Shown here in pieces: positions 51,939 to 61,072 of a stretch of DNA of 64,000 nucleotides (within the stretch, counting starts at the first letter, position 1; the number at the start of each line of letters is the position of its first letter). The DNA comes from Pseudonocardia parietis (GTDB taxonomy: Bacteria > Actinomycetota > Actinomycetes > Mycobacteriales > Pseudonocardiaceae). A program made the position numbers and the translations under genes. The notes beneath the pieces were generated by a model. The model was not told where the DNA came from. It saw nothing but the letters and a program-made list of their open reading frames with translations, and made no database searches. The stretch spans positions 2,666,001 to 2,730,000 of the forward strand of contig NZ_JAGINU010000001.1 of NCBI RefSeq assembly GCF_017876315.1, read 5' to 3'.

Positions 51939-53626
51939 CTGCGTACCCCTGCGCAACTGACACTCGACCAGGTCACCCAGCGCTACGGCACCCGCGTGGT
52001 GCTGGACCGGGTGTCGCTCACCGTGCACCCCGGCGAGCGGATCGGGGTGATCGGCGACAACGGCTCGGGCAAGTCCACGCTGTTGAAGCTCATGGCGGGC
52101 GTCGAGCATCCGGACAACGGCGAGCTCGTGGTCGTCGCGCCCGGCGGTGTCGGATACCTGCCGCAGTCGCTCGCGCTGCCGTCGCACGCCACGGTCGCCG
52201 ACGCCGTCGACCTGGCGCTGGCCGACCTGCGCGAGCTCGAGGACCGGATGCGGGTGGCCGAACGTGCGCTCGGCGCGGCGGGCGTCCCGGAACGCGTGGA
52301 CCTGGACGCGTACGCGGCGCTGGTCGCGGAGTTCGAGGCGCGGGGCGTTACGAGGCCGACGTCCGGGTGGACGTCGCGCTGCACGGGCTCGGCCTGCCCC
52401 GGCTCGACCGGAGCCGCCCGCTGGGCACGCTCTCCGGAGGTGAACGCTCCCGGCTCGCCCTGGCCGCCGTGCTGGCGTCGGATCCCGAGCTGCTGCTGCT
52501 CGACGAACCGACCAACGACCTGGACGACCAGGCGACGGCCTGGCTCGAGCAGCGCCTGCGCGCCCACCGGGGCACGGTCGTGACGATCACGCACGACCGG
52601 GTGTTCCTGGAGCGGGTGACCACCGCCGTCCTCGAGGTCGCCGGCGGGCAGGTGCGTCGCTACGGCGACGGGTACGCCGGGTACCTCACCGCCAAGGCCG
52701 CCGAACGCGCGGCACAGGCCCGGGCGCACGCGGAGTGGACGGCGGAGCGGGACCGGCATGCCGCGTTGGTGACGACCAACGCGGGCCGGCTGGCCGTGAT
52801 CCCGCGCAAGACGGCCAAGGCGGGTATGGGCACCGGGGCCTGGCGGGCGCGCTCGCGCACCCTTGGGGCGGCCGGCCGGATCCGGCAGTCCCGGCAGCGG
52901 CTGCGGTGGCTCACCGATCACCCGGCGGAGCCGCCGCCCGAGCCGCTGCGCTTCACGGGAGTTCCGGCCACCGCAGATGCCGCCGCTGGGGACGAGGTCG
53001 CCGCGCTCGACGGTGTGGTCGTGCCCGGCCGCCTCCGGCTGGAGTCGCTGACCGTCCGCGCCGGAGAGCGGCTGCTCGTCACCGGGCCGAACGGAGCGGG
53101 GAAGACCACCCTGATGCGGCTGCTCGCCGGGGAGCTGCGACCGGAGGTGGGCGCGGTGCGACGGGCCGGCCGGGTCGGGTTCTTCCGGCAGGACGGCCCG
53201 GCCGGTGCGACGGGCCGGACAGTGCTGCAGGCCTACGCGCACGGGCGCCCGGGCAGCGTGGACGAGCACATGGATGCGCTGCTGGCGCTGGGCCTGTTCC
53301 GGTCGTCCGAGCTGGGGCTGCGGCTGGGGGAGCTGTCCTACGGGCAGCGGCGACGGATCGAGCTGGCCCGGCTGGTGAGCGAGCCCGTAGACCTGCTGCT
53401 GCTCGACGAACCGACGAACCACCTGTCCCCGATGCTCGTCGAGCAGCTGGAGGAGGCTCTGGCCTCCTACGAGGGCGCGCTCGTCGTGGTCACGCACGAC
53501 CGGCGCCTGCGGGCCACGTTCACCGGCACCCGCCTCGAACTGGCCGGGGGTGCGCGGGCCGACCGCGAGATCGAGAGCACGGAACGGAGCCGGCACTACG
53601 CCGAACCGTCCTCGGGTGCGAGATAG
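51939..53626 (+). pseudogene. ABC-F family ATPase (antibiotic-resistance type), one-base frameshift
   Basis: Two ABC domains without membrane parts identify an ABC-F ribosome-protection protein. The first frame gives VLDRVSLTVHPGERIGVIGDNGSGKSTLLKLMAG through LVAEFEARG. The second frame, from about 52345, gives YEADVRVDV, LSGGERSRLALAAVL, LLLLDEPTNDLDD, then the second domain with VTGPNGAGKTTLMRLLAG, LSYGQRRRIELARL and LLLLDEPTNHLSP. The break is explained by one missing G in GGCG(G)TTACGAG. No ATG or GTG is found where the protein should start; a CTG at 51939 follows GAGGAGG. Either the gene is decaying or the base is a sequencing error. Confidence 0.8.
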
Positions 53627-54885
53627 GTATGACCGGTGGGTGTGGTGGTGCGTACCCCTTCGGTCGTGCGCTTGACCGACCATCCGGGTTGCTCGCGGAC
53701 GTGGTTGTGGAACTCGCAGGTGGCGCGGCCGTTGTCGAGTTCGGTGGGTCCGTGGTCGATTGCGCGGTCGATGTGGTCGAGGTGTCGGGCGGGTGCGTCG
53801 CAGTAGGGTTCGGTGCATCGATGTCGGGCTCGGGCCTTGAGGAGTTCGGCCAGGAGTCCGGTGAAGAATCGTTGCCGGGATTCGCCGCCGATCACGATGC
53901 CGTTCCGGGTGAACAACCGCCGTAAGGCTTTCTGGCCGGTGGTGGTGGCCAGGAGGTCGACCGGGACGGGGCCGTGGCCGGGGATCTCGGCGGGTAGTGG
54001 GCTGTCCGGGTCGATGAGGGCCTCGACCGGCACCATGACCTGGACTTCGAGGTCGATGTCGGTCGCGGTGGCCTTGCCCGTGACCCGCTCGACCAATGTG
54101 TCGGCCATGACCTGCCCGCGGCTGCGGGTCAGCGGCGCCGGATCCACCGAGACGTCGACGAACGCCTTGCGCAGCGCGGCCAGACACGCGACGCCCTGCT
54201 CGACCGGCAGGTACGCGGTCAGGTAGGTCATCGCGTCCGGCGCGGGGCGCAGGGTGACCCGCCGCTGCGCACGGGCAGTGTCGACCCGTGCCGTGAACTT
54301 GTCCGGGGCGATCTCGGCGACCAGCCTGCGGGTCAGGTCGCGGAGTCGCCCGGTCCCGAGTCGGGGCAGGTCGTGGTCGGCGAGCCGGGCGTCGACGGTG
54401 GCCCGTTCGCCACGGTCGAGGTCCGTGGTCGCGGTGACGATCGCGGAGACCTTGTCCCGGCTCAGCTCGCCGGCGACGAACAGGCTCCGGACGTGGTCGA
54501 GCCCTTCGCGCAGGTCACGCGCGGTCCGCAGCCGGGAACGGCCCTCCGTCGGCGACACCCGGCAGGCGAGCGCGATCTGGGCGACTGCTGCCCGTTCGAG
54601 TTTCTCGGGTTCGACGACACCGGCGGATATCCGTGCGCTCACGTGGGCGCGGGCGAATGCGCGGATGCGGTTCGCCTGTAATGCGGCGAGGGAGTTCTGC
54701 AGGGATTCGATCTGCTGGATCTGGTCGATCAGTTCGGCTTCGGTGCACGTTTCCGTGTCGGCGGTGGCGGCCTGTTCGATGACCAGCTGCATCAGGGTGA
54801 GGTCGACCTGCGGGAACCCGGGCTCTCCGGCACCTGGGAAGGTGTCGGGGAGCGGGGGTTCGTGGACTGCGGTCACGTATCTCAT
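53596..54885 (-). CDS. DUF222/13E12 repeat family protein with HNH endonuclease domain
   Basis: The protein of about 429 residues has a helical DUF222 region (residues about 30-330) and a C-terminal HNH domain with HRCTEPYCDAPARHLDHIDRAIDHGPTELDNGRATCEFHNHVREQPGW. The His-Asn-His metal nuclease signature appears as LDHID and CEFHNH, with zinc-like cysteines. Such proteins are numerous in actinobacteria and may be mobile. Its last 31 bases overlap the end of the convergent ABC-F gene. ATG at 54912 is an alternative start. Confidence 0.85.
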   Translation of the reverse strand: MRYVTAVHEPPLPDTFPGAGEPGFPQVDLTLMQLVIEQAATADTETCTEAELIDQIQQIESLQNSLAALQANRIRAFARAHVSARISAGVVEPEKLERAAVAQIALACRVSPTEGRSRLRTARDLREGLDHVRSLFVAGELSRDKVSAIVTATTDLDRGERATVDARLADHDLPRLGTGRLRDLTRRLVAEIAPDKFTARVDTARAQRRVTLRPAPDAMTYLTAYLPVEQGVACLAALRKAFVDVSVDPAPLTRSRGQVMADTLVERVTGKATATDIDLEVQVMVPVEALIDPDSPLPAEIPGHGPVPVDLLATTTGQKALRRLFTRNGIVIGGESRQRFFTGLLAELLKARARHRCTEPYCDAPARHLDHIDRAIDHGPTELDNGRATCEFHNHVREQPGWSVKRTTEGVRTTTPTGHTYLAPEDGSA

Positions 54886-54925
54886 TCTAGCCGAACAGGT
54901 GTTCGATGTCATCTATTCTCGAATG

Positions 54926-54939
54926 TTTGCAATTGCAAA
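54926..54939. promoter_or_regulatory. AT-rich palindrome before the HNH gene
   Basis: TTTGCAATTGCAAA is a perfect 14-bp palindrome in otherwise GC-rich DNA, about 40 bases upstream of the HNH start. It could be an operator or part of the promoter. The stretch from 54940 to 55505 has no gene that I can support. Confidence 0.4.
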
Positions 54940-55505
54940 TCGGCGATGTGCATCGGACCCGTTGTGCCGGTGCGGGTCCGGTGAACCAGCCCGGGTCCGG
55001 ACCGTTGATCCGGCTCGTCAATTGGTGCGAGTAGCTCACGAGAGGGGTTTCGCGGCGAGATCGGCGATGCTCGTCCTCGCAGGCTGCGAACGGCACCGGG
55101 CTATCAGCGTCACGTCACCAGCAGGGAGGGCGTCTCCGTCGCGCGTTGCTCACGACCTGCTCGTCCCCGTTGTTCGGACCACCGACGTCCGGCGTGCTGA
55201 AGCTGGTCCGCCGGTCGGCTGGGGGCACCGTTGCTCTCTCGCTGCGGCCGACGACCGGAACGCAGTATCAGCTCGCGCGCCCGCGGTGCGTCACCGACCG
55301 CCGCGATCGGCGCCGCGACCCGGTAGCGGGAGCGCAGGGCGCCTTGTCTCCCGGCCGGGCGTGATCCACCCGAACGCGGACGTGGTCCCTCGTCCAGGTG
55401 TCGTCGGGGTCGGGATCGGGCCGGGCGTGGTTTCGTGGGTGCCGACCAGGCGACCGGCCACTGTCCGGATCGGACGGTGCGCGCAGGAGGCGTTCAGGGG
55501 GCGGG

Positions 55506-56345
55506 ATGTCGGAGTCCGGGTCGCGGAATCACCCCGTGCGCGGATGGCTGCGGGTGCTCGGGGCGATCGTGGTCGTCGTCGTTCTCCTCGGCGCCGGCCA
55601 GTTCCTCTGGATCGGTGTGAACGCCGTCCTCGGCCTGCCGGAATCAGGCTGGCAAGCACTTGCCTTGTCGAACATCGTGGCCTTCGCGCCCCCGGCGCTC
55701 GCCCTGGCGGTGTGGCTGTGGCTACGCGAGGGACGCAGCGTCGCCGACCTCGGGTTCCGGGTCCGGCGGCCGGCACTCGCCGTGCTGGCCGGCGCGGGGA
55801 CGGCGGTCGTGCTCTTCGTCGTCTCCCAGCTCGTCGTGGTGCTGTCCGACCCTGTGGACCCGGGGACGGGCGACGCGGCGGGGCCGATCTCGCCCGGCGT
55901 CACCGTCGCACTGGTGCTGCTGGTGACGATCGCCGTCCAGGCCTCCACCGAGGAACTGTTCCTGCGCGGCTATCTCCTGGGAACCGCACGTCGGCACGTG
56001 GGCACGGCTGCGGCGGTCCTGCTCAGCTCCGTCGTCTTCGGTCTGCTCCACTCGCTCAACCCGAACGCCTCCGTCGCCTACGTGGCCGCCACGGGTGCGC
56101 TCGGGCTGCTGCTGGCGTTCATCGCGCTGTCCGGTGGTGGGCTGTGGGCCTCGTGCGCCTTCCACGCGATCTGGAACGCGATCCCGTCCGTCGCCTCCGC
56201 CGGGGAGACACCGGACGGGCCGCTGGACACCGGCGGTTCGGTCGCGAATCTCGCCTACGTCGCCGTCTACCTCGTCTTCGCCGCGCTCGCCGGATGGTCC
56301 TACCGTCGCCGGACGCGGCGCGACGGCGCTGTCCGGGCCGGGTGA
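55506..56345 (+). CDS. CPBP-family intramembrane metalloprotease
   Basis: The 279-residue membrane protein has about eight helices and the CPBP motifs: EELFLRGYLLG (EExxxR), FGLLHSLNPN with the second motif His, and FHAIWNAIPS with the third (HxxxN). It would act as an Abi/Rce1-like protease in the membrane; the substrate is unknown. ATG follows a GGGGGCGGG stretch. The next gene starts 4 bases after its stop. Confidence 0.9.
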   Translation: MSESGSRNHPVRGWLRVLGAIVVVVVLLGAGQFLWIGVNAVLGLPESGWQALALSNIVAFAPPALALAVWLWLREGRSVADLGFRVRRPALAVLAGAGTAVVLFVVSQLVVVLSDPVDPGTGDAAGPISPGVTVALVLLVTIAVQASTEELFLRGYLLGTARRHVGTAAAVLLSSVVFGLLHSLNPNASVAYVAATGALGLLLAFIALSGGGLWASCAFHAIWNAIPSVASAGETPDGPLDTGGSVANLAYVAVYLVFAALAGWSYRRRTRRDGAVRAG

Positions 56346-56349
56346 GCGC

Positions 56350-57351
56350 ATGCAGGTCTTCTACGCCCTGTCCGGCGTCTTCGTTCTGGCGTTCGTGGTC
56401 GGCGTCGTCCGCGAGCGCCGGCGCTTCCGCAATGCGGTGTTCCTCGGGCTGTCGCTCGTCTGCCTGGGTCTCGGACTGCTCGGCGAGGTGGACCGGTTCG
56501 AGGTCGGCGTGATCGATGTCGTCCTGTTCGCGTGCTTCGCCGGGACGTTCCTCGCGGTGCTCGTGCTGACCGGCTTCCTGCTGGCCAACGGCCTGACGAT
56601 GGTCCGGCGGGAGGGGCGGCGGCCCGCCCACCTGCTGTCCCTGCTCGCCGGCCTCGCCTGCCTGGGCCTCATGAGCCTCACGGTGTTCGTCGTCCAGACC
56701 GACGATCACATCGCCGGGCCGATCACGATCGCGCTCCTGCTCGTCGCGGTCTACCTGGCGTTCCTGTTCTGCAGCTTCCTGCTCTACGCGCTCCTCTACG
56801 CGCGGATCGGTCCCCGGCCCGGCATCGACTTCGTCGTCGTGCTCGGGTCCGGCCTGATCGCTGGACGGGTGCCTCCGTTGCTCGCCGGGCGCCTCGACCG
56901 GGCGATCGCGCTGCGCGATGCCGAGATCCGCGACGGGGGTGCTCCCACCGTCATCACCTCCGGCGGTCAGGGAGCCGACGAGCCGGTCGCCGAGGCCGAG
57001 GCCATGGCGGACTACCTGGTCGAACACGGCGTACCGCAGAGCGTGCTCGTACGGGAGGACCGCTCCACGACGACACTCGAGAACCTCACGTACAGCAGGG
57101 CGATCATGGAGCGGACGCCCGGTTACCGCTGCGCGGTGGTCACCAACGACTTCCACGCCTTCCGGGCCGCCCTCATGGCGCGTCGAGCGGGGGTGAACGG
57201 TCATGTGGTCGGAGCACGGACCGCCCGGTACTACTGGCCCAGCGCCACCATCCGTGAGTTCGTGGCGATCCTCGCCGAGCACCGCGTCGTCCATCTCGTC
57301 CTGTGCACGGGACTCCTCATACTCGGGATCATGCTCGGCGCCGGACGGTGA
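56350..57351 (+). CDS. YdcF/ElyC-SanA family membrane protein (DUF218)
   Basis: The 333-residue protein has five or six membrane helices in the first 150 residues. A DUF218 domain follows: IDFVVVLGSGLIAGRVPPLLAGRLDRAIAL, VITSGGQGADEPVAEAEAMADYLVEHGVPQSVLVREDRSTTTLENLTYSRAIM, VVTNDFHAFRAALMARRAG. This family binds S-adenosyl-methionine-like or lipid-carrier ligands and acts in cell-envelope upkeep. A last membrane helix ends the protein. It is co-directional and nearly contiguous with the CPBP gene. Confidence 0.88.
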   Translation: MQVFYALSGVFVLAFVVGVVRERRRFRNAVFLGLSLVCLGLGLLGEVDRFEVGVIDVVLFACFAGTFLAVLVLTGFLLANGLTMVRREGRRPAHLLSLLAGLACLGLMSLTVFVVQTDDHIAGPITIALLLVAVYLAFLFCSFLLYALLYARIGPRPGIDFVVVLGSGLIAGRVPPLLAGRLDRAIALRDAEIRDGGAPTVITSGGQGADEPVAEAEAMADYLVEHGVPQSVLVREDRSTTTLENLTYSRAIMERTPGYRCAVVTNDFHAFRAALMARRAGVNGHVVGARTARYYWPSATIREFVAILAEHRVVHLVLCTGLLILGIMLGAGR

Positions 57352-57396
57352 GGCGCCGATCCGCCCTCCCTCGACGCCGAAGTCGACCGGCCGGAG

Positions 57397-58371
57397 TCAG
57401 CTCAGCCGCGGCAGCACCTTCTCCTCCAGCAGCCGCAGGCTCGCCCAGCCGAGCTCGGGCGGGGTCCCGCCGCACAGCGGGTGCATGGCGACCGGCACCT
57501 GCGGGGCGGCCTCGATCTCGGCGACCAGCTGATCGGGTGTCAGGATCCGGTACCGGCCCTGCGCGCGGAGGGCGGCGACGTCGTCGACCAGGGTGTACGG
57601 CGAGGTCACCCCGGCGGCCTGGGTCATCCACTCGCCGTAGGAGTTCATCTCGTGGAGCAGGTAGGGCGCATGCTCCGGCCATGCCTGCTCCGGGTCATCC
57701 GCGAGGATGACGAGTCCGCGCGAGGGCGTCGGCAGCGCTCCGGGATCGGTGCGGCCGAGCCGCAGGACCTCCGCCCGGTAGTCCTCCCACACCCCCGGGG
57801 AGGTGGGCGAGAAGCCGTCGGCGATGCGCGCTGCCCGGCGGGCCGCCCCGGGACTGCTGCCGCCGAGCAGGACCGGTGGCCCGCCCGGCAGGCAGGGCGC
57901 CGGGGTGACCCGCACCCGGCGGCCGCGGTACTCGAACTCCTCGCCGGTGAACGCCGCCTTGAGCGTGGTGACCGCCTCGGTCACCCGCGCCACCCGCTCG
58001 CCCATGGGAACGCCGAACATCGCGAACTCCGCGGGCACGTAGCCCGCCGCCAGGACCAGCTCGACCCGGCCGCGGCTGATGTTGTCGAGCACCACGACGT
58101 CCTCGGCGAGCCGCAGCGGATCGTGGAACGGGGCGATCAGCGCTGTGACGGACAACCGGATCCGCTCGGTGCGGGCGGCCATCGCGCCGAGCAGCGTGAG
58201 CGGGCTGGGCAGGTAGCCGTCCGCGGCGCCGTGGTGCTCGGAGAGGATGATCCGTTCGACACCGACCCGGTCCGCCCACTCGGCCATCTCGAGGGCTGCG
58301 GCGTACCGGTCGACGGCCGGTCGGCCTGCGAATCCGGGATTGCGCATGTCGAAGCGCACGGTGAACGTCAC
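57397..58371 (-). CDS. LLM-class flavin-dependent oxidoreductase
   Basis: The 324-residue luciferase-like protein shows ERIILSEHHGAADGYLPSPLTLLGAMAARTERIRLSVTALIAPFHDPLRLAEDVVVLDNISRGRVELVLAAGYVPAEF and GGPPVLLGGSSPGAARRAARIADGF. It is a monooxygenase or F420/FMN oxidoreductase. The GTG start at 58371 has AAGGGGG upstream. It lies 114 bases downstream of the VanB-type reductase on the same strand, probably in one transcript with the diiron gene. Confidence 0.87.
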   Translation of the reverse strand: MTFTVRFDMRNPGFAGRPAVDRYAAALEMAEWADRVGVERIILSEHHGAADGYLPSPLTLLGAMAARTERIRLSVTALIAPFHDPLRLAEDVVVLDNISRGRVELVLAAGYVPAEFAMFGVPMGERVARVTEAVTTLKAAFTGEEFEYRGRRVRVTPAPCLPGGPPVLLGGSSPGAARRAARIADGFSPTSPGVWEDYRAEVLRLGRTDPGALPTPSRGLVILADDPEQAWPEHAPYLLHEMNSYGEWMTQAAGVTSPYTLVDDVAALRAQGRYRILTPDQLVAEIEAAPQVPVAMHPLCGGTPPELGWASLRLLEEKVLPRLS

Positions 58372-58484
58372 GGAGCCCCCTTGAGCCACACTGTCGCGAG
58401 GGGACGCTGCCACCTCGCGTGCGGGCCCGGCCCGGCCGCGTTCCGCTGGGTGGGAGAGCGGCTCCGCGCAGATCAGAGGCGAGA

Positions 58485-59429
58485 TCAGAGATCGAGCACG
58501 AGGAGACCGTCGCGCGCCCGGGACACGCACGGCAGCATGACCTCGCCGCGCTCGCGCTCGTCGTCGGAGAGGACGTCGTCCTGGTGGTCCGGCTCGCCGG
58601 ATGACACCGTGACCAGGCAGGTCCCGCAGATACCGGCCCGGCAGGAGTTCTCCACGTCGACGCCTGCGCTCTCGATGACGTCGAGCAGCGACTCGTACTC
58701 GGGCACCGTCAGGCGCATCCCGCTGCGGTGCAGGACCACGTCGAACGCACCACCCTCGGCGACGACGGGTGCTGCGGTGAAGCGTTCGCGGTGCAGCGTG
58801 CCCGGTGGCCAGTGCGCGCACTCCCGTTCGACGGCCGTGAGCAGCGGCTCGGGGCCGCAGCAGTAGATCGCGGTGCGCTCGGTCGGCGTCCCGAGGGCTG
58901 CCCGGAGATCGAGCAGTCCGAGCTCGTCCTGGGGGACCACGCCGAGGTCGCCACCGGGCACGGCGCGGAGCTCGTCGACGAAGGCCATCGAGCCTTGTGA
59001 CCGGCCGCCGTACAACGCCGTCCAGGGCCGGCCCTGCGCCGCGGCCCGGCGGACCATCGGCAGGATCGGCGTGATCCCGATCCCGCCCGCGACGAACACG
59101 TAGCGATCGGCGTCGACGAGCGGGAAGTGGTTGCGCGGGCCGCGTACCGGCAGTTTCTCCCCGGCCCGGACGAGGTCGTGCACCCGTTGCGAGCCACCGC
59201 GGCCCGCCGTCTCGCGCAGGACCGCGATCCGCCAGCGCCGCAGGTCGTCCGGGTCCCCGCAGAGGGAGTACTGCCGGACGAACCCGGCTCCGAGGTCGAC
59301 GTCGATGTGCGCTCCGGGGGTCCACTCCGGCAGCGCATCCCCGGCGGGATCGACGAGCGTGATCGCCACGACGTCCGCGGCGCGGTGTTCCGTCGACTCG
59401 ACCTCGAGAGTGGTCCAGTCCCCGATCAT
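58485..59429 (-). CDS. PDR/VanB-family oxidoreductase, partner of the diiron protein
   Basis: The 314-residue reductase has RQYSLCGDPDDLRRW (flavin), YVFVAGGIGITPILPM (NAD), YCCGPEPLL and a C-terminal [2Fe-2S] domain with SCRAGICGTCLVTVSSG. It overlaps the diiron gene stop by 4 bases (ATGA), so the two are made together. The most natural role is delivery of electrons from NADH to the diiron centre. It is related to the 48026 reductase, but its partner is different. Confidence 0.92.
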   Translation of the reverse strand: MIGDWTTLEVESTEHRAADVVAITLVDPAGDALPEWTPGAHIDVDLGAGFVRQYSLCGDPDDLRRWRIAVLRETAGRGGSQRVHDLVRAGEKLPVRGPRNHFPLVDADRYVFVAGGIGITPILPMVRRAAAQGRPWTALYGGRSQGSMAFVDELRAVPGGDLGVVPQDELGLLDLRAALGTPTERTAIYCCGPEPLLTAVERECAHWPPGTLHRERFTAAPVVAEGGAFDVVLHRSGMRLTVPEYESLLDVIESAGVDVENSCRAGICGTCLVTVSSGEPDHQDDVLSDDERERGEVMLPCVSRARDGLLVLDL

Positions 59430-60115
59430 GCGCTCGCGGCGCTGACGGACTCGGGGGTGAACGTCTTCCAGGCGATGTCACGCATGCCCCGCATCGCACG
59501 CAGGATCTCGTCGCGGTCGTCGTCGTCCTTCACGTAGGTCGACATCATCTGCAGGCCCAGCCCGACGTGGAACTTCTCGTCGGTCTCGATCCGCTTGTAG
59601 ATCCGCGTGACCTCGTCGAGGCCGTGCCGCTCCGCACCGCGGAAGGTCGGCTCGAAGCTGCCGGACGCCGAGGTCTCGGACAGGTTCCACGCGGCGACCG
59701 CGGCGAGGGGATGGCGGTCCAGGCACTCCCAGAGGAACGTGCTCCACGGCTCGGCCTCGGCCGGGACGGACGTGGGCACGGTGCCGCCGAGGGACTCGAT
59801 GGCCTTGCCGACCATGTCGTAGTGCTCGGCCTCCTGGAAGGACTGCTTGGCCAGCAGCGTGACGTGCTTTCGCTCGAACTGCATGCCGTACCGGGCGATC
59901 TCCTCGTTCAGCAGGTAGACGTAGTCGATCTCCCGCCAGCACCGGGGGGCGAGCCACGCGGCGAGCCGCGCGGGGTCCGGGTCCTCGTCGTAGGAGGCGA
60001 AGAAGGCCTCCGTCGCCGTCGTGGTCGACTCGACGACCGAGTCCAGCAGCTCGTCGATCTCGGCCCGGATCGGCTCCAGGCCGCCGCCGCCCCGCACGTT
60101 CCGCACATCGACCAT
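59426..60115 (-). CDS. Ferritin-like diiron protein, probable oxygenase
   Basis: The 229-residue helical protein shows a likely carboxylate-bridged diiron site. Glu62 lies in CWREIDY and Glu71/72 in LLNEEIARYG, the EAEHYD motif (Glu95-His98) gives the first ExxH, and IETDEKFH gives the second ExxH near residue 195. The spacing fits ferritin-like oxygenases and hydroxylases, but it is not one of the well-known subfamilies I can name. The ATG at 60115 follows GGAGG. It is first in an operon with a dedicated VanB-type reductase and an LLM enzyme. A perfect palindrome lies upstream. Confidence 0.78.
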   Translation of the reverse strand: MVDVRNVRGGGGLEPIRAEIDELLDSVVESTTTATEAFFASYDEDPDPARLAAWLAPRCWREIDYVYLLNEEIARYGMQFERKHVTLLAKQSFQEAEHYDMVGKAIESLGGTVPTSVPAEAEPWSTFLWECLDRHPLAAVAAWNLSETSASGSFEPTFRGAERHGLDEVTRIYKRIETDEKFHVGLGLQMMSTYVKDDDDRDEILRAMRGMRDIAWKTFTPESVSAASA

Positions 60116-60146
60116 GTTGTCCTCCATCAGCTCGTCACCGGATCCG

Positions 60147-60162
60147 TGTATCCATGGATACA
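60147..60162. promoter_or_regulatory. Perfect palindrome, candidate GntR operator
   Basis: TGTATCCATGGATACA is a 16-bp perfect palindrome located 32 bases before the diiron gene start. Its form fits operators of FCD-type GntR regulators, one of which is encoded just to the right on the other strand. Confidence 0.65.
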
Positions 60163-60338
60163 ATCCACTGCCGAAGTCGCTGTCAAGACCCGGCTGATAC
60201 GAAGGAGCGGGACGCGGGGCGGCGGCGCGACCGGTGACGGGCGCGGCGGATCGCCCGTCGCCGAGCGCCGCCCGCCCGCCTGACCAGGAGTTTCTCGTTC
60301 TGTGCGGGCTGCCTAGGATGACGAGATGTGAGGGTCGG

Positions 60339-61067
60339 ATGAGCGATGGCGTGATGTACCCGGGAGCCGGACTGCAGTCCCCGAGCAGCTACGCGGACCA
60401 GATCGCCCGGATCCTCGAGGGCGAGATCCTGGGCGGCCGGTACGCGCGCGGGGAGCATCTGCAGCAGGACGAGGTCTGCCGCCGGTTCGGCGTCAGCCGC
60501 ACTCCGGCCCGCGAAGCGCTGCGCAAGCTGCAGGCGCTCAACCTGGTCGAGCTCATCCCGAACCGCGGAGCCCGGGTGCGCGTGCCGACCCTGCGTGAGC
60601 TCGAGGAGGTCTACCGGGTCCGTGCCGAGCTCGAGGGGTTCGCCGCGGAGCTCGCGGCGGAGACCGACGACCCGGCGATCGCCCGGCGGCTGGGGGAGGC
60701 GCAGCAGGCGCTGGCCGATCTGCTGCCGGCGGCCGTGGCATCACTGGACGGTGCGGACGAGGACGCCGCCGAGCGGCTGCGTCACTTCAACGACACGTTC
60801 CACGGCGTCGTCCACGACGCGGGCGGGAACCGGCGGCTCGGACAGATGATCCAGGAGCTGCACCGCTACTTCCCGAAGGACACCGTGCGGCTGGCGATCC
60901 GGACCCCGGACGCGCTGCAGGTCCTCTACCTCGACGACCACGACGTCATCCTGGACCGGATCGCGAGCGGCCACGGTGCGCAGGCCCGGGCGGCGATGCG
61001 CGACCACATCCTGCGGTCCCAGTCGATGCTGATCGACTACCTGCGCGATCGCGGGCTGGGGGCCTGA
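60339..61067 (+). CDS. GntR family regulator, FadR/FCD subfamily
   Basis: The 242-residue protein has a GntR winged helix (YADQIARILEGEILGGRYARGEHLQQDEVCRRFGVSRTPAREALRKLQALNLVELIPNRGARV). The all-helical FCD domain follows, with LRHFNDTFHGVVHDAGG and a metal-binding His in DDHDVI and RDHIL. The ATG follows GAGGG. It is divergent from the diiron operon, which it probably represses through the 60147 palindrome. LysR follows after 5 bases. Confidence 0.92.
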   Translation: MSDGVMYPGAGLQSPSSYADQIARILEGEILGGRYARGEHLQQDEVCRRFGVSRTPAREALRKLQALNLVELIPNRGARVRVPTLRELEEVYRVRAELEGFAAELAAETDDPAIARRLGEAQQALADLLPAAVASLDGADEDAAERLRHFNDTFHGVVHDAGGNRRLGQMIQELHRYFPKDTVRLAIRTPDALQVLYLDDHDVILDRIASGHGAQARAAMRDHILRSQSMLIDYLRDRGLGA

Positions 61068-61072
61068 CGTCC

